DNA of 64,000 bases, from the NCBI GenBank assembly GCA_014871385.1, contig CM026426.1, positions 23,711,437 to 23,775,436 of the forward strand, written 5' to 3'. Within the stretch, counting starts at the first letter, position 1. Every line of letters starts with the position of its first letter. The DNA comes from Ceratodon purpureus (lineage: Eukaryota; Streptophyta; Bryopsida; Pseudoditrichales; Ditrichaceae). Under the pieces are notes generated by a model. That model did no database searches. It saw nothing but the letters and a program-made list of their open reading frames with translations, and had not been told where the DNA came from. The position numbers and the translations under genes were made by a program. This document shows, piece after piece, positions 43,263-55,594 of the stretch.

Positions 43263-46200
43263 TCCCTCTACACCTAGCATTCATTTGCTTCTATATTATG
43301 GTTTTGCCATGATGACATCAATTGCAGTGTTTAAGGAGGACTCAAACCTTGCGTGGTAAATTGGCTCACTATTCCCATGGTACAGCACGAAAAGATTAGT
43401 ACAAATCTCAATTGTCACAAGGTTCTTTCTTTGGAAGAGGTTGGATTCCTATTGGAGCAACGTGGAGCTCTATCTCCACGTTGTTAGTTCCAATTTGTCA
43501 TAAATATGCCTTTGCTGCAATTTCATTTTAAGGCGCTTGTAGATCTTGATGCTAATCCGACATTTTAAAACCATCGCCAAACCAAGAGAAACTCTGACGT
43601 TTTGATAGTACATTATCGCAATAAGTAGGAAAGTGTAGCCCTCATTCCATCTTGCCATGTGACAAGCCTTATGCAATTCCATATCCTGGATATGGTTGTG
43701 GTGTAACGCTCAATTCTATGCAGAATAGCATCTATCATAACACCATTGCTAATTTCTACAAATGGACATGCCTGGACTTCATTCACATGACAATAGAAAG
43801 TTTGGCAAGAAAAATCAATGAAAATATTGCAAACGTACTAACTACACATTCCGATACATATGCAAGATGAATTGCAAAAAGGATGCCTTCATGCATGCTC
43901 CATGCTACAACTACAACAAAGTCTTACGAGTCCTTGAAGTGATGGATGTTGTGCAAAGCCTTCTTCAGACCCAAAGATTTATCCAAACTACTAGATCATA
44001 TTTCATTGCTGCCCTCTTTTGTAGATTGGATTTAATTTGTGATTGATTAACACTAATTTAATTAAACAGCCTTCAAAATATATTTACTTGTTTACTATGT
44101 AGCTCAATACTTTGTATATCAATACTAGAGTATTTTGTTTGCAAGCAAGAGGGTCTCTTGGATTCGAGAGCCTTCTACTTGCTTTGTTGGCGGTCTTTCA
44201 TATTTAAGAAACTCTTAACATTTCATGGTTTGGGGTCTGTCATACCTAAGAGACCTTTTTTTTCATCATGTTTTAAAGCTAGTTGGTTTGGCAACACATT
44301 GGTGGTAAACCTAAACCCAACTCTAATTTTATTACATATGCTACCTAAACTAGTTCATTTGAGCCAAAATTTGTATATAACTAGAGATTCTATATTATAA
44401 TTGTTGTATTCTAGTGATTTATGTAAAAAAATACCATATTTAGAGAAATTAAATAATAACTCTTATTTTCACAAAAAATCCAAGGATTAGACATTAAACT
44501 AATTTTAACTATATTTGTCCAAGCCTGCTACAAAATTTACAAAATGAAAATTTCTCTTAAAATTTGAATGTTTTTGAAAAACAATTTGAATTTTTGGTCT
44601 AAAACTAGAATTCTTGCTCATTGGGTCTTGCTCCCCGCTTTGAAGACTCCTAGGGTTGATACTCACAAGTCCAAGTTAATTCTCTGTCCATTTATAATAC
44701 AATCAAATAAGGACATAAAGTAAAATATATGTGTAAGGCAATTCCATTTTAATAATTTCCATCATCACTATAGTAGTTATCTTCTTCAGTTTTATTGAAT
44801 CATAGTAATATTTGTTGAATAGTAATGTTTAATAGTTATTCAAAATTGATTTCATGCTTCTATTAATGATTGTAAGTAGAGCAAACAAAATGCAAAAAGG
44901 CACCATAAGGACGTTTAACCCCTAATCAGCCATGACTATTTCTCACCAAAAACATTCAATAAATTGCCATTTCTAAAGCAAGAGTGAATAAACCAAACCA
45001 AAGATTTCTTTGCAGTTTTAACCGCAGGATTTGATTAAAGACTTCTAGAAGATCATGCGCGTAAATTTTAAATAAATTTGAGCGAACGGATCAAAAGATT
45101 ATAGAACTTGAAGTAATAACATTAACTTTTTATCTTTTTCAAACAGGTTAGCCAACTTTGACTGATGTTCGGGTAAATGATTTGCACTCTACAAGTTTGA
45201 GGTTTTGTACTAATATAATGTACACAATGTCAGTTACTTGTGCACCAAATTTTAGATTATGAAAAAAGCATGTTGCATTGTATAAGGAACATGGCTATAT
45301 GTTATTGCTTATACTCTATATTTTTTTTCATAAACCGTATTTTGTTAAATTGCAAATCCATGCAATCAAAACAAAGGTTTATGCCTATTCTTGAAGTACA
45401 AAAATGAGAATAGAAAAAAAATTTAAAAATTTAAAAATCTCTATCTTATATGTGATATAGAAATTTATTTTATAAGCTTGACCAAAAAAGATGAGAAAAC
45501 TTTGGTTTTTTATAGAATGAAAATCTTCCACAATGCCAGAATTTTTTTAATAATTTCAAAGCCAATCATGTTAATTACTTGCATAAAATATTTTCAATGG
45601 TAGTTGAAGGGTGTATCAAAATTTTGGAGGTGCCCGAGAAGTTGTAAAAATTACTTTGAGCACCATAAATAGTTTTTACAATGTTTAGTGCAAAAAAAAA
45701 ATTATATTCTCGTGAAGCTCTTACAATTCTCCACGTCTACAAAAAATTCAAAAACTCATATCCAAAATTGACATTGTAGAAAACTTGTCCAAAATTTCAA
45801 AACGCCCATTCCTAGGACAATGGTCGTCTAAGGGTTAAGTCATACAACTTAAAAACTTGAAAATTAAAATACCATAAGCATGAAATTGGGTTTACAAGCT
45901 GTTGTCCAATTACAAAACAAATAAAAAAAATTTAATGCCGAAGTTGAATTAGTAAACTCCATGTCTTTTATAATATGTTTCAAACATTTTCACAAAACAA
46001 ACCACTTCAGATTCTCACCATGCAATTTCACTCAATAAAAGAAAATAAAGATCTCATCAGTAGAAGAGTTCAAAACTAATATCACCTATGATGTCCTTGG
46101 GCCTACAGCAAAATTTCCAAATCACTCTTTCAAGATTTCAAATTCATAGAAAGCTCAGGAGATCTAGAAATGGCCATCATAGTGTCGTGCTACAATCATA

Positions 46201-46368
46201 TCATCCGAAGGATGATCTCTAAAATAAGTCTCTTTAATTATGTCATACTTTTCTAATAAGTAAAACCAGTAATCTGAATGATTTTTTAGACAAACGTAAA
46301 TCTCTCAGAGTTCAATGACATCTGCAAATCTATAGCATTATAAACCGTGTAGAATGAAATCATTCTAC
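43263..46368. other. AT-rich spacer without a supported gene
   Basis: Long AT-rich sequence with poly-A/T runs. Short ORFs (for example 43682-43470 on -) have no recognisable features. No RNA gene was found by eye. Confidence 0.5.
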
Positions 46369-46719
46369 ACTAGTGGGAGTCACAATTGAGAAACCTGAGG
46401 GAGGATAATCAGGGAATGAGTTACTTCATCGAAGTAGAAGTTACCTTGAGTTACCATTCTCCCACTTCATAGAATGTATGATGAAGTGTCACTCTCTCCT
46501 CCAACCTCAATGCATTCCGGGAGAATGGACATTCCACCTTCCCAAGAGCCCGGAATGTCCATTCTCCAAGAATGCATTGAGGTTGGAGGAGAGAGTGACA
46601 CTTCATCATACATTCTATGAAGTGGGAGAATGGTAACTCAAGGTAACTTCTACTTGGATGAAGTAACTCATTCCCTAAGAATCCTTCCCTGAGGTTTTTC
46701 AACTGTAACTCCCACTAGT
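46369..46719. mobile_element. Foldback MITE, about 351 bp
   Basis: Two nearly perfect inverted arms of about 160 bp (46369 to about 46530, and about 46556-46719) surround a short centre. The outer ends are ACTAGTGGGAGT and ACTCCCACTAGT. Internal blocks such as TGAGTTACTTCATC, GGTAACTTCTAC and ATGAAGTGTCACTCTCTCC are all mirrored. There is no coding capacity; the 83-codon ORF is a palindrome shadow. The few mismatches between the arms argue for a recent insertion. The ends allow a TA target duplication but the palindromic ends make it ambiguous. Confidence 0.9.
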
Positions 46720-47759
46720 AATGACCAGTAAACAAGCAAAACCAGAGACACTGTAAGGTCATTGACGACTAGACGTACCAAAATGAGTAGAATCAAAAAT
46801 CAAGTATGGTAAGCTCCTCTATAATGGCTCAATTTTCAGCATGAGAAATCTACAGCGAAATTAACACTGCAAATAATTTTCATGCATGGGGAAACTAAGT
46901 GAAAAGTCAGAGAAGTGGAGTCATCATTTTTGGATTCTTCTACAATTAGTTATGAATTTTTGAAGCTGGATTCATAAGTGTTTCTAAAATGGTGCTCTAA
47001 AATGGCACCCTATAATGTTTGCCATCAATACATGGTACTGTTGGGTGGGGAAGCTATTATGAATCTCTGAGCAAAGATTCTTAGAGCTCCATTATCAGCA
47101 CTGCTCCATTTTAGAGCATTCTACCATATATCCTTCCAGTGAAAACGCAACAACTCATTCTGTATGAACCAAAATGGAAGAGTGCAATATACAATCGACA
47201 CAAAAATACTACACATCCCACCAGGAGTACGTACGCTGCAAACAATCACATCGAAGAAAACTCCTGAAAGTTCAAATACAGATGCACACACCACACGAAT
47301 ACTCAACCGACAAACCAAAAAACACAGGACTAATACCGAAAACGAAACAGAAACAACGCAAGTATAAATTTCCAAAGCCAACCGACAAACAACAAGAAAA
47401 AAAGACCAAAACCACAACAGGTCAACATGGTCACTCAATAGCACATCTCAAAAACAAATGGGGTTTTAGAAAGAAGAAAAAAACACAGAAAAACCATAAA
47501 ACCTAACCAACCAATACAACAAACGGTTCGACTAGAACCCCAGGCAATAAAAGAACAAAGCCTCGCACTTGTATTTTCGACAGCTGTAATTTCAAAATGC
47601 CTCTTGATACACAATACTGAACCGGGCTCGCTCCTTCCAAAGGAGTCATCGAATTTATGTAAGCGGCACGCTCCACTATTCAGTTCGGGAACTGCAACGT
47701 CTATCTCACATCACCTAATTTACTCACTCACTCTCTATATTCCCCCGGCCCCCGTTCAC
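46720..47759. other. Spacer and likely 3' flank of the kinase gene
   Basis: A/C-rich on + from 47160 to 47520, giving spurious Lys/Thr/Gln-rich frames. It probably holds the 3' untranslated region and transcript end of the minus-strand kinase gene. No clear AATAAA was found on the minus strand. Confidence 0.4.
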
Positions 47760-50302
47760 CTAAGTGGTCCCCCGTTTCCTCTCCCGCCAGTTCTCTCCCC
47801 ACACGCGGGCCTCCGCCACCGCCCGCTCCCGTTCCCGCGTCGGAGCCTGCGGCCTAAGCCTGTCCCTCTCCGTCCTCTCCGCGTACCCGGGGCTGTCTCG
47901 CCCTCCTCCCTCCTGCCTCTCCCACTCCTCCGACTCTCGCTTCCTCCCACTCCCGCTCTCCGACCCCTGCAACTCCTCCAAAATCCCGTTCGTCACCCGC
48001 GCACGGGCTCCTCCCTCCTTCACCCGCAAGTCCGGCGACGCCGCCTGCGGCCGCACCGACGGCGCCAGCTTCCCCACCCTCTGCTCCTTCACCATCCGCT
48101 CCTCGATCGCGTTCGCCCCGAGTCCCATCTTCTTCTCCTTCTCCCGCTTGTCCCGAGACGGCGTCGCCGGTGCGAACCGGCTGCTCCCCAGCGGGTGTAC
48201 CCCTGGGTCGTAAATCTGCGACGCCAGGTAGCTCAGAGCCGTCACCACGTCCCCGATCAGGGGCCGCGTCGCAGCCTGCTCCTGCAGGCACATCGCAGCC
48301 ACCGCCAGAGCCTGGTACAGCCCGCGCATCGGATACCGACCCTGCAGCATCGGATCGGCCATCGACGGGAACTTCCTCCTATCCTTGAACAGCGGCCGTG
48401 CCTGCACAACATCAAACACACCGTCCATTAGCTCCTACCCCCACCATCAAACCCATGATCCTCCCATCCCCATCCCCAACACAGTACCCTCCATATCGCC
48501 ACCAAAATCACGCAACCACAATCCCAAGCCTCCAACTGCTCCCTCGCCGTCTTCGCTGCTTTTCCCCTCACCGTCTGCCATCCACAACATGGAAAACCTT
48601 TCACTCCCTCCCCACCCACACACCCTACCGCACACTCACCACACCCACTCCAACCCCCCACGGCCTAGACCCTCACCCATGCCACCAGGTTGTGCTCCCC
48701 CGCTGCCCGAGAGTTGTCGATCGCCTTCCGTCCCGTGATCAGCTCCAACAACACCACGCCGAAGCTGTACACGTCCGACTTCAGCGTCAGCTGCCCCGTC
48801 ATCGCGTACTCCGGAGCGCAGTACCCGTACGTCCCCATCACTCGCGTCGACACATGCGTCTTGTCCCCCACCGGACCCAGCTTCGCCAGCCCGAAGTCCG
48901 ACAGCTTCGGATGGAACCCCTCATCCAGCAGGATGTTCGACGACTTGAAGTCCCGGTATATCACCGGCGGGTTCGCCTTGTCGTGCAGGTACTCCAGGCC
49001 CCGAGCCGCTCCCGCCGCGATCTTCATCCGCGTGTTCCAGTCCAGGCACTGCTTGTCCGGGGGCAGGTCTGCATCACCGACGTCCCAGACCATTAACCCC
49101 CTCAAATTCCCAGCCACAACGAACTCTCTCAACCCTCACCCCACCACCAGCCCCACTACCCCCCGCATCCACCATCAAATTCTTACCATGCAGATGATCC
49201 TCCAAGCACCCCAACGGCATGAACTCGTACACCAGCAGCCGCTGATCGCCGTCGGCGCAATACCCGATGAGATTTACAAGATTCGGGTGGTGCAGCAGGC
49301 TCAGCATCAACACCTCTACCAGAAACTCTCGATTGCCCTGCAGCCCGTTGCGATCCAGCTGCTTCACCGCCACCACCTGTAACCACCCACCAACCTCAGC
49401 CATCCCGTCCACATCACCATTCACTCGCAGCGTCACCATCCACCACCTCCCCATGCAACCCAAACCACAGGCCCCAATTCAAAATTCTCCCCAGCCCTAC
49501 AAAAACAGAGAGCCTATGCCGCTTGCCTGCCCAGTGTTCTCTAAACGCCCCTTATACACTCGCCCGAAACCCCCCTCGCCCAGCAGGCACTCCGGTCTAA
49601 AGTTCTTTGTCGCCGCAGCCAGCTCCCGAAATGTGAACGTCTGGGCGGCAATGTGCGTGCTCCCTTCGCGCACCGACTCCTTGTCGAATGGCCCCTTCGA
49701 TTTGAACTTCTCCGCGTTACCTGACCACCCGCACACCAAAATTCACAAACCCCACCGCATTTAGGTCGAACTCCTCCCCGGCCCAACGGACCACCACCAA
49801 ACCACGCAAACACATACCGCGACAACTACAACGCTGCACCCTAACCCGACGACAAGCTGCCCTGCGCCGCCCCGACCCAGTCGCCCCACTCAATTCAGCG
49901 ACCTGACGCCAACCCCAACTCCGAATCCCATTCCCACATGCCCCCGACAGCATCATGCCACCACGTTCCCCCCGATCTACCGATGGTGGGCTCGACCCGA
50001 TTACACCCGGATGCGCTACAATGCCCGCCAGCGCACCGGCATTCCCCAAATCTAAATAAGCGCCACGCTGCCGACTGCCGCTTCTCAACGCGCGACCCTA
50101 GCAACATTAACACACCATCCCATATGCACCCCTGCCACCCGCTGCCGCAGGGACGAACGCTCTTACCGGAGGGCAGCTTGGAAATTGACGCCACGGGATT
50201 AGCACCTGGCGATTGCTCCTCGCGGCTGCTACTGATGTTATCATCCTTCTCCAACGGCTTCGGCTCCTTTGGTTTCGAGTCGAAGCATAAAAAACAGCCC
50301 AT
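47760..50302 (-). CDS. Receptor-like cytoplasmic kinase, RLCK-VII / PBL27-like, five exons
   Basis: Exons (minus strand): 50302-50167, 49720-49527, 49376-49187, 49068-48677 and 48401-47760, joining in frame to 517 aa, close to the length of PBL27-type kinases. MGCFLC at the start gives Gly2 for myristoylation and Cys3/Cys6 for palmitoylation, so the protein should sit on the plasma membrane. The kinase domain is complete: GEGGFGRV (93-100), Lys115, Glu131, YRD (211-213) with FKSSN, DFG (231-233) and CAPE (257-260). It is therefore an active-type RD Ser/Thr kinase. [19 protein letters not shown] (68-86) precedes the domain, as in this family. The activation segment has [13 protein letters not shown]. 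The last 120 residues are Arg/Glu/Gly-rich. Family members relay signals from pattern-recognition receptor complexes such as CERK1 to MAP kinases. The intron after exon 2 starts GC, not GT. The codon use is very GC-rich. It is the only intact host gene seen here. Confidence 0.95.
49377..49526 (-). other. GC-AG intron of the kinase gene
   Basis: The exon 2 end reads GGGCAG/GCAAGC and the acceptor TTACAG/GTGGTGG. Joining at these sites gives the conserved [12 protein letters not shown]. The strong CAG/GCAAG context is what known GC-AG introns require. Confidence 0.8.
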
Positions 50303-53300
50303 CTCCGTACACGTCCTCCGCTCTTAATCACTATCCTTGGCCTCCTCGTCGTCGCCACTTCCACCGGCCCCTCTCCCCTCTCCCTGCCCCTTCCTCCTTG
50401 CTACTCTACCAACCATGCGGGCGCTCCCCTCATCTGGATGCCCACGCCACTCTGCCCAGCCTCCTTCTCACATGCCTATCCCTCATCCCCAGCCCGAGGC
50501 CCACCACACTCCGCGCTTCTTCCTCTCCAACAGCACCACCAGCACCACCAAACTATGTCGACGCTCACGAGGTCAAACCCCACAGCAGTAGTCCTCCTCT
50601 GCCTCGCGCTCGCGCTCACGCTCACGCTCGGAGCAGCTGCTTGAGCCAGCGCATCCCTGTAGTACTATTATGAATGCCTGAAACCATCCCAGATCCAGCA
50701 TACTCCCTCCGCTTTCTCATTCACTCGATCCAGCAACTCGCTCGGACGACATTATCCGGCCCTAGGACACATGACGAAACGGGCTCCTCCCAAGCCCCCG
50801 CCCCACCGTGGCACGACACCACTGCCAAGATTCTGCCACTCCCACCTCCATTGCCCGCCTGATCTCAGTCGAAGGAGTCCTCCAAAGCTCCTCCTCTAAC
50901 AAAATAAAACAAATCAAGCCAAGCAATAATCGACAAAATACTCGCAACCACACGGACACCAGTAGGTCCTCCTATTTCATACTAATACCTCTGTCGCAGA
51001 AGCATCTTGTGTGCTTGCGCTGCTGAGCACTCGGATTGTACTCCCGGTGGTGGTGGTGGCCACCCTCGCCCTGGCTTGCCCCCCTCCAACCACTAAAGTA
51101 CTGTATTGCGAAAAAACGCAAATGATGGATGAGTAGAAGGACTCCGCTAAGGTCATGCCTACTCCCGAGCATTTGAGGAATTCTTATAGTTCTTTACAAA
51201 TGGGCAATATGAACTTTTTCCTTACATTAGCAAATGTAGTGGGAAATTATTTCAAGTTGAATCATAATTTTCTAAGTATCCTTTCATTTATTTTTGAATA
51301 TTTAAAATGGGGGACCAAGTAAATGCCTATTATCGGACATAGGTGGGGCATGAACTGTCCACTTTCCTCTATGCCCACTTATTCGTGAACAAGAATCACC
51401 CAATGAGAGAAAGGCACTTAGGAAGTGTGTAGTAGGCAAATAATCATAAGCTTCACTTTGGGTGGAATTATGTTCGGTTTTGTATAGGTTATTAGAGCTT
51501 GGAAATAGATGGATGCTTGAGAATAGGCACATGCATCTTATTACTCAAATGCCACACAATCTTGTGAGCAACGAGCATAGAGATTTTTTTGAAAAGCATT
51601 TATGTTTTCTTTTAATTTTTGCCTGAAATAAGAGAAGTGCATATTATCATGGAATATATGGAGAATCTCTAGAGAATCTTTATTTTGAATGCATAAATTT
51701 TTATGATTTTGAATCATCAAGAATGAACCCTTCTTTTGAGCATCCAAGAATAAATTATTATTAACCCGTAAAAATATTTTCAAAATTGTAATACGAGTTA
51801 CTTTCAAATATAGAGAAAGTGACGTCATGTACAGCCAGTAGAAGAATGTGGGCCAACACATTCTATATACTACATATATATATCTAAATAAAAGACAAAA
51901 AATTAGATACACAAAAGTCTAGATCTCACTAGTCATCACTAAGCTTCACAACATCGACCACTGAACACTACCTCTGAGAAACTACATTGTAGAAATGATC
52001 ACCTATATTAACAGTCCTAATGTCTTCAAAACATGCCTCCCCATCCTAGTCACGATGATAAGCATTAGATTCTTGGTCGTTGTCGTCTAATCTACAGTAC
52101 TGTTGGACATACCTACTTTATTTACTAATTTCTAAAATGAATGGCATTGTAAACATATAAAGACAAGAGTACAATCAAGTGGTTTCATTGGAGCATCCTA
52201 ACTACTAAATACATGAAGAGGAAAATAACCACATTCAGTGAAGTTGGAAGAGGAGGTTGCCTACAAAGATCTACGATCAATTTTAGTCATGATGTTAGAA
52301 TAATAAGGAGTTGCGAGTCTAGCCATAAAGTCTAAGACAACAAGAAACAAAAGATTTCAAATACAACAAGAAACGACAGAGCTACCAACAAGTTTAGAAG
52401 GAGGAGGTGGCAGAGGTATATGCAACATAAAAAGGATGATGGTAAATTCGATGCTGAGATCTACAACTCAGGGTAGAGAAGAAAATTTGCAATTGTCAAT
52501 TGAGGGAAAGAAGTTTACTTCCACTTGCACTATAGAAAAAGGACCTCTAAATAGGCTTGAGAAGACATAGTAATGGAGAAAAAGAGAGAAGGTAGTGGTG
52601 AGTAGAGAACCGCAAGGAAGTGGGAAAAGATAGTGGAAAAATGAGAGGAGCACCAATATATGAGCCCTCGGAACTGAGAGCCAAGATTTGGGCGGATGTA
52701 GACATCGGAAAATTAGAGACTTTAAGATAAGAGGTTGATTTTGTGTAGAAAATCATGTGTTTCAGATTTAAGATACAACTTTTTATCACACTCTATGTGG
52801 GAACAGTTGGAAAGGAGCTAGATGCATGGTATGTTGGTGTTGTCATTCTAGAATGTTTAGAATGGTAACCATATCATCAAAATTAGAAGATAAGATGAAG
52901 TAGAGGAACTATCCCTCAGATCTAACAGGGATTTTAAAATTTTCAAAGGATCTAAAGATAAAAAAACACAACAAATCTATTGTAGCTAAATATAAGTTTT
53001 TAGGGTAAAGAACGACATGTGATAATTGTTTAGAATATTAAAAGGGGTTGTCAAAATAAACGAAGGGTGATTAGAAGGTATTAAGGCAATGATTGGTGTG
53101 TATGGTACATGACAGTAACAATGACATTGCATGAGAAACTTTCAAATGCATTAATATCATGCAAGTTGAGACATTAAAAAAGAATAAAACTAGACAAACT
53201 TGTCTTTGTTTCATGCACTCAATGATATAAATTGCATAAAACATTGAATACTATAGAAAATGAATTCAAAACAAATAACATCAAAATATATTCTTTATGT

Positions 53301-53430
53301 AAAAATGACTACAGCAATGTCAATGTCATAATCAACAAAAGAGTTGTCATTGTCATTGTTGCTACTCAATATTGTTATCCTCTCAACATCAATAAATATA
53401 TCAAAATAGGAAGAAACAAAAAGCTTGCTT
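50303..53430. other. Promoter side of the kinase gene, then AT-rich spacer
   Basis: 50303-50650 is CT/CC-rich on +, with no TATA box found on the minus strand. From about 51200 the sequence becomes AT-rich with no supported ORF. Confidence 0.4.
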
Positions 53431-53494
53431 GGGCGATCAATTATTTCTGAGTACTACAAGAAATTGCAATCTGAATTGATACAAAATCAACAAT

Positions 53495-54010
53495 TTTTTG
53501 TTGGTTTCAATAGATTTGGGAAAACAACTACAAAATGAAGAGATCTGTGCTACTCGAATTGCCAAAGTGAACAATCATTAATTGGTTTCAACAAATTTGG
53601 GAAAACGACTAGGAAAAAGCTCCAATATGCCACTCAAATTAACAAAGTGCATATTTGTCTGTTGATTTTAACAAAAAGATTTTAATTACCGCAATTTTAG
53701 TTTAATTAGTCTAATTGATGTAATTTTAACTAAAATAATTAATTTACAATAATTAATTAAAAATAAATAGATAATAGTAAATATTATAACTACGATGATT
53801 AATTATTACAATTTTAATTAAATGATGATAAATACTATTATTTTTGTAATTTGAAATGCTCAATTACAATAATTACTTTACAATAATTGATTAATGCAAT
53901 AATCTAAAAGTTCAATTATAAATTGTAATGATTGTAATTTTAATTTTAATTATAGTAGTTTTAAATTAGTTTAATTACATTAATTAGTGTATTTACTATA
54001 ATTTATACAT
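53495..54010 (+). repeat. Short tandem repeat plus extremely AT-rich tract
   Basis: TTGGTTTCAA(T/C)A(G/A)ATTTGGGAAAAC(A/G)ACTA occurs at about 53499 and 53581, with a weaker third start at about 53660. From about 53680 to 54010 the sequence is nearly all A/T, built from TAATTAAT/AATTACAATAATT words. Confidence 0.7.
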
Positions 54011-54084
54011 TATTATATTTAGAAATTAGAGAATAACTCCATGAACAAAAGTCTTAACATGTTATACAAGTAGTGGTGACTTAG

Positions 54085-54300
54085 AGGCTAGATTATGGCT
54101 GTGACACATGGCAAAGGTGCCTCATGTGGGAGCCAGGAGGTTTGAGATTCAAATCCTTTGACTAGTACACTTCGTCTAACTTAGTTTGGTGGTTGATGAT
54201 TAAGTTCTAGAAAGCTAGGCTAGGCTACGTGATCTCATCCTTGGATAATAGGTAGGTAGGCATGGGATAGAGTAGCAGAATTAGTAATGAAAATTATTTT
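54085..54300 (+). mobile_element. Possible tRNA-derived SINE
   Basis: GATTCAAATCC (54146-54156) fits a pol III B box. It is preceded by GTGCCTCATGTGGGAGCCAGGAGGT-like sequence of the kind seen in plant SINE heads and followed by a body ending in T/A-rich sequence near 54300. The A box is not convincing and no target duplication was established. Confidence 0.3.
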
Positions 54301-54341
54301 TATTTATTGAACCAACGCTTTAAATCAAGAAATTTGTATTA

Positions 54342-55594
54342 ATGAGGAACTTCACTCTTTTCTTTGGAAAGTCAGACTTGGTTAGCGGAAGTCCATTCAA
54401 CACCATCCTCTTTGAAGTTTTCTCTTGGAAGTTAGTCCACTTGACTCATGCACTGATTTCTTATGAAATAAATTTGCAACCTGGCAAGAACACAAAAACT
54501 GCTTCATCATCAGCAACTCAACTATCTGCACAATGAAAGGCTCAGTGGATACATGGTGAATTATCAAGACCAATAGCATCCTTTAGAAGATCCAAACAAT
54601 TTTATGATGGAGCATCTTTGCCTCCATAAATACTGAGCATGGGCAAACCTTCCGGAGTATCAAACATGACCAGACCCACAACTTTGACATGAGAAGAAGA
54701 TGCTCTCAAGTGGCGTAATTTGTTGCCTTGGTGCTTTGATACAAATGTGAAAATTGATATTGAAGCAACTTATCTTCTTTGTCTATAGCATCAAATTGTT
54801 TTAGAATGCTCAACGCAGTATTATTAATCAGCCGGACATTGAGCATATTGTCATCTAAGGATTTAATCTTGAAGGAGTAAAATGATTGAATTGGTATCAA
54901 AGAGAGCCTTTGACAGTAGGATTGCTTGCTGTTAGCTAAAGGTGAAATGCCCTTGTCCTCTAATGTTCCCTTAAGATCCTTCTTACGATCAATCTTAGAG
55001 TGCCTCAGATTGACCATCTTTTCTTTCTTCTCTTGAGCTTGTGCCCACTCCTTGTCTCTATGCTTCTGCAGCCTCTCCTACCTATGAGTCCCTCCTTTTT
55101 CTTCCTCGCAACAATCTTGATTTGTTGATGCCCATCATGATATGTTATTTGTGTATCGGGTAGAGAATCTTTGTGGATGCCTAGCCTCAATGGAGCCCGG
55201 GCATAGTAGTATTCTACTTGCGCCATGACTTGGACTCAAAGGACTTTGTATAAAAGTTATGATTTTTAGCCTTAGAATAAATTCAGCACACTTGTAGTCA
55301 CTTATTGGGTTTGGAGTGGAGACCAAATGACAATGTACGCAGACTTTAAGCACTAAATATTTTATGTACTGATGGACTTACAGACTTGACATAAACATCA
55401 TGAGCTTAACAATATATGTGCATTTGAAGTGTTCTATTTCCGAGCATTCTTATTTGGTGTCGTAGATGGGGCTCATCACGTTGTCTACAGTCTAGAAATA
55501 GAGGTTTGTGTTTGCTTATGCAATAACAACCTTCTAGTGACTCGTAGAATTGAGCACTGCTTATAACGTTGAATTGAATTTCAAAATTTTCCAA
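54342..55594 (-). pseudogene. Degraded coding relic, family not recognised
   Basis: Several minus-strand segments look like decayed protein. 55594-55406 reads SAQFYESLEGCYCISKHKPL. 55226-55005 reads MAQVEYYYARAPLRLGIHKD and TQITYHDGHQQIKIVARKKK. 55017-54706 reads QRLSLIPIQSFYSFKIKSLD. A frame near 54680-54350 reads VVGLVMFDTPEGLPMLSIYG and ends TNFQEKTSKRMVLNGLPLTK, interrupted by about five stops but no obvious shift. I cannot assign a family or tell whether it is one gene. Confidence 0.3.

Noticed and set aside
46451-46702. 83-codon minus-strand ORF with self-similar halves
   Set aside because: It lies inside the foldback MITE; the mirrored protein follows from the palindrome.
47604-49400. 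Plus-strand ORFs of up to 275 codons rich in Pro, Arg and His
   Set aside because: Antisense shadows of the GC-rich kinase exons.
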